This document shows, in pieces, positions 1-7,300 of a stretch of DNA of 10,022 bases. Numbering within the stretch: the first letter of the stretch is position 1; each line of letters starts with the position of its first letter. This DNA comes from an uncultured Ignavibacteria bacterium. GTDB lineage: Bacteria > Bacteroidota > Ignavibacteria > Tepidaquicellales > Tepidaquicellaceae. A program made the position numbers and the translations under genes. The stretch lies in assembly GCA_937924675.1 (NCBI GenBank), contig CALEVL010000326.1, positions 1-10,022 on the forward strand, in the 5' to 3' direction. The notes under the pieces are model-generated. The model saw only the letters and a list, made by a program, of their open reading frames with translations. It was not told the origin of the DNA and did not search any database.

Positions 1-350
1 AAACACAAATCCTTGAGTTGAGAGTGGAGAGTTGAGATGCGCAGCCTGTCCCAGGATGATGTATCAAAACCTCCCAACTTCCAAAGCCCTGGCTTAGAGA
101 AGTTTGTAGTGTCTTGATATTTCTTTTAATGCCGCTAAGGACATGTTAGAAATTAGTGTAAAGTAACTTTTCTATTGGTAGATCCCTGCCCGCCTGCATC
201 AGTAAAAAAAGAACACTCGTTGCGGGCAGGCATTTGCAGGGATGACATTCTTGGTTGTTTGAGAGTCAGTAAAGGGACAAGTGTATTTTAGGCAAGAGTC
301 TTGGTATTGAGAAAGCCTCGAAAGTCCTTATACCACAAGGAAATCATCAT
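1..350. other. Non-coding spacer upstream of uvrA
   Basis: No convincing reading frame was found on either strand. The left edge (about 15-40) is a purine-rich stretch made of variations on GAGTTGAGAGTGGAGAGTTGAGA, a low-complexity style also seen just after uvrA. The only other structures noted are the inverted repeat at 182-243 and a weak stem-loop near 76-104. The gene to the left of the window is not visible. Confidence 0.6.
182..243. repeat. Imperfect inverted repeat, REP-like
   Basis: ATCCCTGC (182-189) is the exact reverse complement of GCAGGGAT (236-243). The overlapping inner word CTGCCCGC (186-193) is the exact reverse complement of GCGGGCAG (222-229). The two pairings compete, so an RNA copy could fold in two registers around an A-rich loop. 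It is much more GC-rich than its surroundings, as expected for a dispersed intergenic palindrome. It lies over 250 bp from uvrA and is not followed by a T-run, so it is unlikely to be a terminator for a + strand transcript. Confidence 0.5.
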
Positions 351-430
351 AACTTAGTGTAACTCAGTGTATCTCAGTGTAACTCAGTTTATCTCTGTTT
401 ATCTCAGTGTAACACAGCCCAACTCATTAT
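351..430. repeat. 10-bp tandem repeat array, about 8 units
   Basis: Eight consecutive 10-bp units, each a variant of AACTCAGTGT or ATCTCAGTGT, start at 351, 361, 371, 381, 391, 401, 411 and 421 with no indels. The central units differ by one or two bases; the last two (AACACAGCCC, AACTCATTAT) are decayed. The period is close to one helical turn, so any bound protein would meet each unit on the same face of the helix. The array ends 70 bp before the uvrA start. It could be neutral slippage product or lie at a promoter; nothing in the sequence decides. Confidence 0.75.
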
Positions 431-500
431 TAACAAATAGGCAAACATTTTACAGCCTTTTGAATTGTAATTTCACCTCATCAAAATTAAGTTGACACTT

Positions 501-3353
501 ATGCCACCATCGAACCTCGATAAGATAATAGTAAAGGGCGCACGCGTCCACAACCTCAAGAATATTGATATTGAGATCCCGCGGGATAGTCTCGTAGTCT
601 TCACCGGGCTCTCCGGATCAGGAAAATCTTCACTCGCATTTGATACAATTTACGCCGAAGGCCAGAGGCGATTCATGGAAACATTGTCATCTTACGCTCG
701 GCAGTTCATCGGCGGGATTGAAAGGCCGGATGTTGATAAAATAGAAGGACTGTCTCCGTCAATCTCCATCGAACAAAAGACGATCTCTCAAAATCCCAGG
801 TCAACCGTTGGCACGGTAACAGAAATATACGATTTCATCAGACTTCTTTACGCACGTTGCGGCACACAATACTCACCTGACACAGGACTTGCAGTGACAA
901 GACAAAATCTCGAACAGATTGTTGACAGTGTATTTGCTCTGAAAGACAAATCAAAGATCTCAATACTTGCCCCTGTAGTGAAGGGAAGGAAAGGTCATTA
1001 CAGAGAACTCTTTGAAGAGATCGGTTCACAGGGTTTTACAAAGGTCAGAATTGACGGAGAGATGAAGGATATTAAGCCTGGGTTGAAGACTGAAAGATTC
1101 AGGATACATGATATAGAAATCGTAATAGACCGTCTTGCCATTAACAACAAATCAAGGCCACGACTGAAGGATTCCATCGAAACTGCGCTTCGGCATGGAG
1201 AAGGTGTTGTGATAATCAACGACGGAAAGACGGACAGAATGTTTAATCAGAATCTCTCCGACCCTGTTACCGGAAGGAGCTTTTCCGAGCCTGCTCCAAA
1301 TTCATTCTCATTCAACTCACCTTATGGATGGTGCAAAGATTGTTTCGGGCTCGGTGAAAAAAAGGAAATAGATATTGACAAGATCATTCCCGACATGGGG
1401 CTCACGATAAATCAAGAAGCAATTGTTCCGCTTGGCAAGCCGCGGAATACGTGGATTTATTCGATCTTTAGAGGACTGATTGAAAAACTTGGTTACGATT
1501 TTGATACGCCGTTAAAGAAATTCACCACAGATGACATAGACGTGATCATGAACGGAACAACGGAAAGAATAAGATATACTCATGTAAATTCTCTCGGAAG
1601 AAATACTCAGTATCTGCATAAGTTTGAAGGACTGGTAAATTACATCAAGAGATACAACTCAGATTCAACTTCAGAAGCTATCCGATTATGGGCTGAGAGT
1701 TTCATGGCGGTTACAAAATGCAAGACATGCGGCGGCGGAAGGTTGAATGTTGATTCTCTTTGGGTGAAGATTGACGACAAGAGCATTTTTGACATAACAC
1801 AAATGTCCATACTTGAATGCCGGGAGTTTTTTACCGGACTGAAACTCGATGACAGAAAAATGATAGTTGCATCTCAGATAATTAAGGAGATAAGATCCAG
1901 ACTGGATTTTCTCCTTAACGTCGGACTCGATTATCTGACCCTCGACCGAAGTGCCAGAACTCTTTCCGGCGGTGAGGCGCAGAGGATACGGCTTGCTACA
2001 CAGATAGGTTCGCAACTAACCGGTGTTCTCTATATCCTTGATGAGCCTTCTATCGGACTTCATCAGAGAGATAACATAAAGCTAATCAACTCGCTGAAGA
2101 ATCTTCGCGACATCGGAAATTCTGTAATTGTTGTAGAGCATGATAAAGAGATGATAGAATCATCTGACTTCATAGTAGATCTTGGACCCGGCGCAGGTGA
2201 GCATGGCGGAGAGATTGTTGCGTTCGGTCATCCTTCTTCGCTCAACGGAAGTTCAATCACCGGGAAATATCTTTCGGGTGAAGAAAAAATAGAGGTGCCC
2301 GGAATTCGGAGAGAAGGTACCGGAAGATCTTTATTGCTTAAAGGAGCCAGAGGAAACAATCTGAAGAGTGTAAATCTGAAGATCCCTCTCGGCAAATTTA
2401 TTTGCATAACCGGCGTAAGCGGTTCCGGAAAGTCCACACTGATCACCGAAACTTTGTACAGAATTCTTTCTCAGAAATTTTTCAAGACTCCGGAAAGGCC
2501 GCTGCCTTATGACACGATCGAAGGTCTGAGCCAGATCAAAGACAAGAGAAGAGAAAAGATAGTTGACAAGATCATCGAGATCGATCAGACACCCATCGGC
2601 AGGACTCCGAGAAGCAATCCCGCTACATACACAGGACTCTTTACTTTTATAAGAGATATATTTTCAAATCTTCCCGAATCAAAGATTCGCGGTTACAAGC
2701 CGGGAAGATTTTCATTCAACGTCAAAGGCGGAAGATGCGAAGCATGCGAGGGCGCCGGTCTTCAGAAAATCGAGATGAATTTTCTTCCGGATGTTTACGT
2801 AACATGCGACGTATGCAGAGGGAGAAGATACAACAGAGAAACACTCGAAGTCAGATACAAGGGCAAATCAATATCAGATATTCTTGAGATGACAGTAGAA
2901 GAAGGTGTAGAGTTCTTTGATGCTGTGCCTGGTCTTAAGAGAAAACTCACAACACTTCATGATGTGGGTCTTGATTACATACGACTCGGACAGCAGGCAA
3001 CTACGTTATCGGGCGGTGAAGCACAACGGGTTAAACTATCGACGGAGCTATCAAAAGTACAGACGGGCAGAACTATGTACATACTTGACGAGCCGACAAC
3101 CGGTTTGCACTTTAAAGATATAAAGATGCTTTTGGATGTACTAAGCAAGCTCGTTGACAAGGGAAATACTGTGATAGTCATTGAACACAATCTTGATGTG
3201 ATAAAAAGCGCAGATTGGATCATTGACCTTGGTCCGGAAGGCGGACAGAAGGGCGGACAGATAATGGCCGAGGGAACTCCGGAAGAAATCGTAAAGAATT
3301 TCATTAAGAAATCATATACGGCAGAATATCTTAAGAAAGAGTTGGAAAGTTGA
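501..3353 (+). CDS. uvrA: UvrABC system protein A (excinuclease ABC subunit A)
   Basis: UvrA is the dimeric ABC-family ATPase that recognises helix-distorting DNA lesions and loads UvrB in nucleotide excision repair; it acts in the cytoplasm. The 950-residue product has the full architecture. The first ATPase half has Walker A GLSGSGKSS (from residue 36), signature LSGGEAQR (488-495) and Walker B LYILDEP (510-516). The second half has Walker A GVSGSGKST (from 638), signature LSGGEAQR (836-843) and Walker B YILDEP (860-865). The C-terminal zinc module is intact, C746-x2-C749-x19-C769-x2-C772. The N-terminal zinc module is atypical: C278/C281 are present, but the partner CxxC is replaced by D254-P-V-T257. 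ATG 501 is preferred; an in-frame TTG at 492 would add three residues, and neither has a clear Shine-Dalgarno. The gene appears monocistronic, with no clear terminator after it. Confidence 0.97.
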   Translation: MPPSNLDKIIVKGARVHNLKNIDIEIPRDSLVVFTGLSGSGKSSLAFDTIYAEGQRRFMETLSSYARQFIGGIERPDVDKIEGLSPSISIEQKTISQNPRSTVGTVTEIYDFIRLLYARCGTQYSPDTGLAVTRQNLEQIVDSVFALKDKSKISILAPVVKGRKGHYRELFEEIGSQGFTKVRIDGEMKDIKPGLKTERFRIHDIEIVIDRLAINNKSRPRLKDSIETALRHGEGVVIINDGKTDRMFNQNLSDPVTGRSFSEPAPNSFSFNSPYGWCKDCFGLGEKKEIDIDKIIPDMGLTINQEAIVPLGKPRNTWIYSIFRGLIEKLGYDFDTPLKKFTTDDIDVIMNGTTERIRYTHVNSLGRNTQYLHKFEGLVNYIKRYNSDSTSEAIRLWAESFMAVTKCKTCGGGRLNVDSLWVKIDDKSIFDITQMSILECREFFTGLKLDDRKMIVASQIIKEIRSRLDFLLNVGLDYLTLDRSARTLSGGEAQRIRLATQIGSQLTGVLYILDEPSIGLHQRDNIKLINSLKNLRDIGNSVIVVEHDKEMIESSDFIVDLGPGAGEHGGEIVAFGHPSSLNGSSITGKYLSGEEKIEVPGIRREGTGRSLLLKGARGNNLKSVNLKIPLGKFICITGVSGSGKSTLITETLYRILSQKFFKTPERPLPYDTIEGLSQIKDKRREKIVDKIIEIDQTPIGRTPRSNPATYTGLFTFIRDIFSNLPESKIRGYKPGRFSFNVKGGRCEACEGAGLQKIEMNFLPDVYVTCDVCRGRRYNRETLEVRYKGKSISDILEMTVEEGVEFFDAVPGLKRKLTTLHDVGLDYIRLGQQATTLSGGEAQRVKLSTELSKVQTGRTMYILDEPTTGLHFKDIKMLLDVLSKLVDKGNTVIVIEHNLDVIKSADWIIDLGPEGGQKGGQIMAEGTPEEIVKNFIKKSYTAEYLKKELES

Positions 3354-3502
3354 AAGTTTCTCTCATTTAAATAATATGTTGCATCTGCTTGCCACTTTGT
3401 GCTCTGCCACTTCGTGAAGACCTGGAAAAAAGCCGGAGGATAATCTGCGGAGATATTTTTGAGTTACCTTATTCGTTTGCAGCAAGTTCGCAATGCTCTT
3501 CA
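3354..3502. other. Spacer after uvrA
   Basis: No gene or strong hairpin is seen. It begins with a low-complexity GAAAGTTGAAAGTTT stretch. A 76-codon open frame on the + strand (3389-3619) crosses this region but has no recognisable domain, and it runs antisense through the better-supported sorting-domain remnant at 3503-3583. Confidence 0.5.
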
Positions 3503-3583
3503 TTACTTGACCCGCATCATACGCTCCGTCTCAGAAAAACTTTCTGCTCTGAGTTCATAATAATACACGCCGCCATGCGGCAT
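3503..3583 (-). pseudogene. Remnant of a T9SS C-terminal sorting domain
   Basis: Read on the minus strand, the stretch ends with TAA (complement of 3503-3505). It encodes MPHGGVYYYELRAES followed by FSETERMMRVK and the stop. This matches the end of the Por secretion (type IX) sorting domain, whose usual pattern is SGxYxYxLxAGxxxxTxKMxLxK. The complete domain at the right end of this window has GIYFYKLLSEAGEAVRKMLLV at the same place. Immediately upstream in the same frame is a TGA (complement of 3584-3586), with further stops beyond, and no body of a secreted protein could be found. I infer the eroded 3' end of a former minus-strand gene encoding a T9SS cargo, its front part lost or overrun by the 21-bp array. 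The identification rests on about 26 residues. Confidence 0.55.
3569..3581. other. Short GC-rich stem-loop
   Basis: GCCGC-CAT-GCGGC is a perfect 5-bp stem with a 3-nt loop. No T-run follows on either strand, so it is not a typical intrinsic terminator. It lies inside the sorting-domain remnant and may simply reflect its GGC/GCG codons. Confidence 0.3.
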
Positions 3584-3668
3584 TCAGCCGTGGATGAAAT
3601 TAGAGTGCCTCATTTATAGAATTTCAGATTCGACAAGAATCTCGGATACGATCCGGAAAAATAAGCGG

Positions 3669-4107
3669 GGGAGAATTGCGGTTTCCCCGGGAAAGACTGC
3701 TCTCTGCCAGGGGAAGACTGCTCCCTGCCAGGGGAAGACCGCGCCAAGCTAGGGGAGGACTCCTCCAAACGGGGGAAGACAGCACCAAGCACAGGGAGGA
3801 TTGCTCCAATCCCGAGGAAAACTCCTCCTTCCCAAGGGAAGACTCATCCAAAACGGGGAAAACTCCACCATCCCCAGGGAAGATTCTTCCAATCCAACGC
3901 ATGGGGGAATCCAGCCCGGTCAAAACGGAAGCAATCCCGGGGAGGACTCTTCCCTACCTTAGGAAAACTTCACCATGCACGGGGAAAACTCTTCCAATCA
4001 AAGGGAACACTCTGTGATGCACTGGGAAGATTCTTCCAATCCAAGGCAAAGGTTAAAACAGCATTGTGAAGACGCAATCAATCGAAAGGATGTTCTTCCT
4101 ATTATCA
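3669..4107. repeat. 21-bp degenerate tandem array with palindromic core, about 21 units
   Basis: About 21 units share the consensus GGGAAGACTCYTCCAANCCA. Using the GGGA-like word as register, units begin at 3669, 3690, 3711, 3732, 3753, 3773, 3794, 3815, 3836, 3856, 3877, 3905, 3926, 3940, 3961, 3982, 4003, 4024, 4045, 4066 and 4087. Spacing is almost always 21 bp. The exceptions are two 20-bp steps and one 28-21-14 run (21+7, 21, 21-7) that restores register. The first 13 bp of a good unit form an inverted repeat: GGAAGATTCTTCC (units 3877 and 4024) or GGAGGACTCCTCC (unit 3753). Units 3877 and 4024 are identical over all 21 bp. The outer units (3669, 4045-4087) are decayed. Open frames exist on both strands, but the 1- and 7-bp length changes break the frame, so coding is unlikely. 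Function is unknown. Confidence 0.85.
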
Positions 4108-4134
4108 TTTATCATTTTTTCTTTAAACAATTAA
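4107..4134 (+). repeat. 28-bp AT-rich direct repeat, copy 1
   Basis: This stretch (ATTTATCATTTTTTC then TTTAAACAATTAA) matches copy 2 at 4250-4277 in 27 of 28 positions. It begins where the 21-bp array fades and ends 2 bp before the REP doublet. The match is too long for chance even in AT-rich DNA. Confidence 0.8.
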
Positions 4135-4136
4135 TT

Positions 4137-4203
4137 GTGGCGTCAGGACTTTCGTCCTGACGCAAATAGTTAACATGTGTCGGGACGGAAGTCCCGACAC
4201 CAC
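4137..4203. repeat. REP doublet in inverted orientation (REPIN/BIME-like)
   Basis: Two 27-bp units face each other. Unit 1 (4137-4163, +) is GTGG overlapping a perfect 10-bp hairpin, arms GCGTCAGGAC (4140-4149) and GTCCTGACGC (4154-4163), loop TTTC. Unit 2 (4177-4203, read on the minus strand) is GTGG overlapping arms GTGTCGGGAC and GTCCCGACAC, loop TTCC. The units are the same sequence with a few changes, several of them paired so that both stems stay perfect (for example CAGGAC/GTCCTG versus CGGGAC/GTCCCG). That is the mark of a maintained palindrome. A 5' GTRG tetranucleotide followed by a hairpin is the known form of REP sequences mobilised by RAYT (REP-associated tyrosine) transposases; inverted pairs are REPINs. 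No RAYT gene lies in the window. Bidirectional termination is an alternative or additional role. Confidence 0.8.
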
Positions 4204-4249
4204 AAAGAACGTTTTGAGCAGATATGGACCCTTCCATTTTCAACTTCTC

Positions 4250-4277
4250 ATTTATCATTTTTTCTTTACACAATTAA
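4250..4277 (+). repeat. 28-bp AT-rich direct repeat, copy 2
   Basis: Differs from the copy at 4107-4134 by one base (ACACAA versus AAACAA near the 3' end). It lies 46 bp after the REP doublet and 67 bp before the kinase start codon, so it falls in the upstream region of the two-component operon. Confidence 0.8.
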
Positions 4278-4303
4278 CCGTTAACTTTCCCGCATCCCAC
4301 ACA

Positions 4304-4341
4304 TGTGAGATTGAATTTCATCGAAGGATTTGGAATTTTTG
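4304..4341 (+). promoter_or_regulatory. Candidate promoter of the two-component operon
   Basis: TTGA (4311-4314), then 19 nt, then AATTTTTG (4334-4341) resembles the Bacteroidota -33 TTTG / -7 TAnnTTTG promoter, with one mismatch in each box. It is overlapped on the left by TGTGAGATT (4304-4312), which also occurs in the same place before the secreted-protein gene. The -7 box ends only 3 nt before ATG 4345, so use of this promoter would give a nearly leaderless mRNA. That is a reason for caution. Confidence 0.3.
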
Positions 4342-4344
4342 AAG

Positions 4345-7300
4345 ATGAAGATTATCATTTCAGTTATACTTCTGACTATTGCCTTTTGCAGTGAAGTTCC
4401 CGCGGCAGAAAGTTTCTACTCAGAACGTTCCGGACTAAAGGAACATTTCCCGGATAACAATGTGTATACAATGTTCAAAGACTCCAAAGGGCTGGTTTGG
4501 TATGGCACTATGTTTGGTCTGATAATGAGTGACGGCTCTAATTATTTCCGCTTCAGTTATGACCCTAACGACTCAAGCTCAATTTCAAACGATGATATTG
4601 TCAGCATTTTTGAAGACAGCAAAGGGAGGATGTGGTTTGGCTCATTTCTTGGCGGATTAAATGTATATGAAAGGAGCACGGGAAAGTTCAGCAGGTTTCT
4701 TGCAGAGCGAAAACAATTGACGGATAATACAGTTTGGTGCATTACAGAAGACAGGAAAGGAATCATCTGGGCAGGAACGGATAATGGCTTAAACAAATTA
4801 GAGAATGACACATGGAGCAGATTTGATTACAGCAATTCAGATACACTTTCTCAAAAAGTGATTTCACTTGCAGCAGATGAGTTTGATAATCTTTACATCG
4901 GCACATTCGGCTCGGGCTTGGTTGTCGCAGACAAGTCAAGGTCTGTCATCAAAAGTTTCAATCTTAAAAACTCCGCCTCTCATTACCTAGATGCAAACTT
5001 CATTAGATCAATCTTATCAATTCCCGGTGACGGTACTTATATTGGCACTATCAGAAGAGATGCATTCTTCCTGCCACGCGAAAATGTAATCAACAATGAT
5101 TTCGGATTCACAAATATCATGTCTCATGATTCAAGCAGGTCATCTGATAAAAGGTTAACTGTTTTTGACTTTGCCATATCGGGACAGAATGAGCTGTTGA
5201 TTGGAACAAGTCATGACCTTTTCAAATACAATACTGCCGGTAAGAATTCACTTCCGCTCAGTATTATGAACGCTTTACCGCAGGGACAGGGATTCATGTC
5301 CGTCCTTTCGCCCTCAGCAAATACTGTTTTCGCAAGCGCCTATGATGCTGGACTTTTCACTGTTGATCTTAGGGGCGGACAATTGCTGAAAGAATACAGG
5401 AAGGATTCAGGCAATGATTATATGGGAAGCGTCAGGAAATTTGCAAAGCATAAGGGAAGATTATACAGCGCGGGCAGAAAGGGAATTTACGAATTGTCTG
5501 ATAGTGCATGGCGTCTTTCAGAAATTAACATACTATTGCCCGGTAAGGACGTATCAGCCATATTGTCATCCGGCAACCGGCTCTGGGCTGGAGTTGCAGG
5601 CGGACTTTATTCAGTAGATATTATGCCGAATAATAAAAGAGTTGAAAAGATTGCCGAAGGATTTCTGGTGAATGATCTTATTGAAGGGATCAACGGCGAG
5701 ATCATTGCAGGCACTTCTTCAGGGATCAAGATCTTTGAATCCGGAACCGGAATGCTAATTAGAGAATATAAGAAGGACTCTTCAAATGGCAGCGGATCGC
5801 TGCCTGATGATTTTATAATTTCGATCTATGCGGATACCCGGGGAAATCTTTGGGCGGGAACTTACTCCGGACTCAGTCTCCTTGAAGCCGGCAGCAATGA
5901 GTTCAGGCATTTCAGAAAGATCATCAATGATGAAAACTCATTGCTCAACAATTATGTGTACTCAATTCTTGAGTATGAGGGAAAAATGTATTTTGGAACT
6001 GCCGGCGGCATGAGCATATTTGACGGCAAGACTTTTCGGAATTTTACGCAGGAAGACGGATTGCCAGATCAGGTCGTCAACACGCTTACAGATTTTAACG
6101 GCAGAATAATTACCGGCTCGAATTTTAACATCAACTTATTCGACCCGTCAACAGAAACTTTTGCATTGATCTCAAAAACCGATGACATTCTCAATCCTTC
6201 ATCTGTATATGTTGATGATAAGAATGTAATATACTTTGGCGGCAAGAATGGAATTGTATCCATAAACACAGATGCGGTCATGGAAGAAAGCGATGGCAAC
6301 GGCTTCGTTTTTTCACGAATGACATATGAGATTGAAGGCAAGACAGTTTCCAAAGACCTTGCCGTTTCCGGATTGGTTCAGATTCCTTATGAGGCATTGA
6401 ACATCAGAATATTTTATTCTGACGAGAACTATGGAAATCATGGCAGACCAACTTACTATTATAAGATATCAGGTGTGGACGATAACTGGACATACAACGA
6501 GCAAAACACATCGATGAATATTAAGAAACTTGAGCCCGGCGAACATGACATTTTGTTCAAGGTCGTAAGAGCTAACGGCAGTCAGTATTTCAGCAAACGG
6601 ACTTTGAGTCTGTATGTAGTTCCTCCGTTCTACAGAACGCCGATTTTTTACTTTCTGACGGCTTTAGCATTCTTAATAAGTTCATACATGTTGTTCCGTT
6701 TTCTTGCAGGCAGAAAGATCAGAAGGACCATTGAGATCGAACGGGCACGCAGTGAGGAAAGAGACAAGATCCGTTATGAAGCATCTCGTGATTATCATGA
6801 TGAACTTGGGCATAAGCTCACGCGGATCTCAATTTACTCAAGGAATCTTTTGCGGGAAATCGAAGAACAAAAAGACAACATTTCCAAAGAGCTGCTTAAG
6901 ATCATGGAGACATCCTCAAGTCTGCGCGAGAGCGCCCGTGACCTTATCTGGAGCATGGATCCGGGTGAAGATACTTTGTATGATCTTGTGATCCGGATAA
7001 AAGATTTCTCAGAAAGTTTATTGCAGGAGACGGAGATGAGTCTGAGCGTAACAGGCATCACAGAAAACATGAAATCAATACCACTTGATATGGACAAGAA
7101 AAGAAATCTTCTTCTTATTGCAAAGGAAGCTGTCAACAATTCAGTAAAGTATTCTGAGGCAGATAAACTGAAGATTGAATTTAATTTTGACGGCAGATCT
7201 TTTACTATGAGAATTTATGACAACGGAAAAGGATTTTTGCCGGACACAAACAAAGAGGGATTTGGTTTCAGAAGCATGCGCAGCAGAGCGGAAAAGATAG

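Noticed and set aside
76..104. Stem-loop AACTTC/GAAGTT with inner AAGCC/GGCTT, as terminator of a gene left of the window
   Set aside because: The stem is interrupted, the loop very small, and the T-rich stretch begins more than 15 nt later; support is too weak to annotate.
492..500. TTG 492 as the uvrA start
   Set aside because: It adds only three residues, has no better ribosome-binding site, and ATG 501 fits the usual start near the conserved KGARVHNLKNI segment. It remains possible.
2917..3123. Several 60-110-codon frames inside uvrA and the kinase gene on both strands
   Set aside because: They are alternative-frame shadows of strongly supported genes and have no domains of their own.
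3389..3619. 76-codon open frame after uvrA on the + strand
   Set aside because: No domain, no ribosome-binding site or promoter, and it is antisense to the better-explained sorting-domain remnant.
3676..4017. 113-codon open frame on the + strand across the 21-bp array, with overlapping 99- and 60-codon frames on the minus strand
   Set aside because: The frames exist because the repeat unit rarely contains stops in either direction. The composition is low-complexity, and 1-bp and 7-bp unit-length changes shift the frame between units, so no 7-residue repeat is maintained.
3669..4107. CRISPR array
   Set aside because: Units are directly adjacent with 21-bp periodicity, diverged from each other, without unique spacers of constant length, and no cas gene is present.
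4330..4344. TTG 4330 as the kinase start
   Set aside because: ATG 4345 begins directly at a typical signal peptide (MKIIISV); the upstream five codons add no feature.
4384..4390. Lipoprotein lipobox in the kinase signal sequence (IAFC)
   Set aside because: Phenylalanine before the cysteine does not fit the lipobox, and a sensor kinase with a transmembrane helix does not need lipidation.
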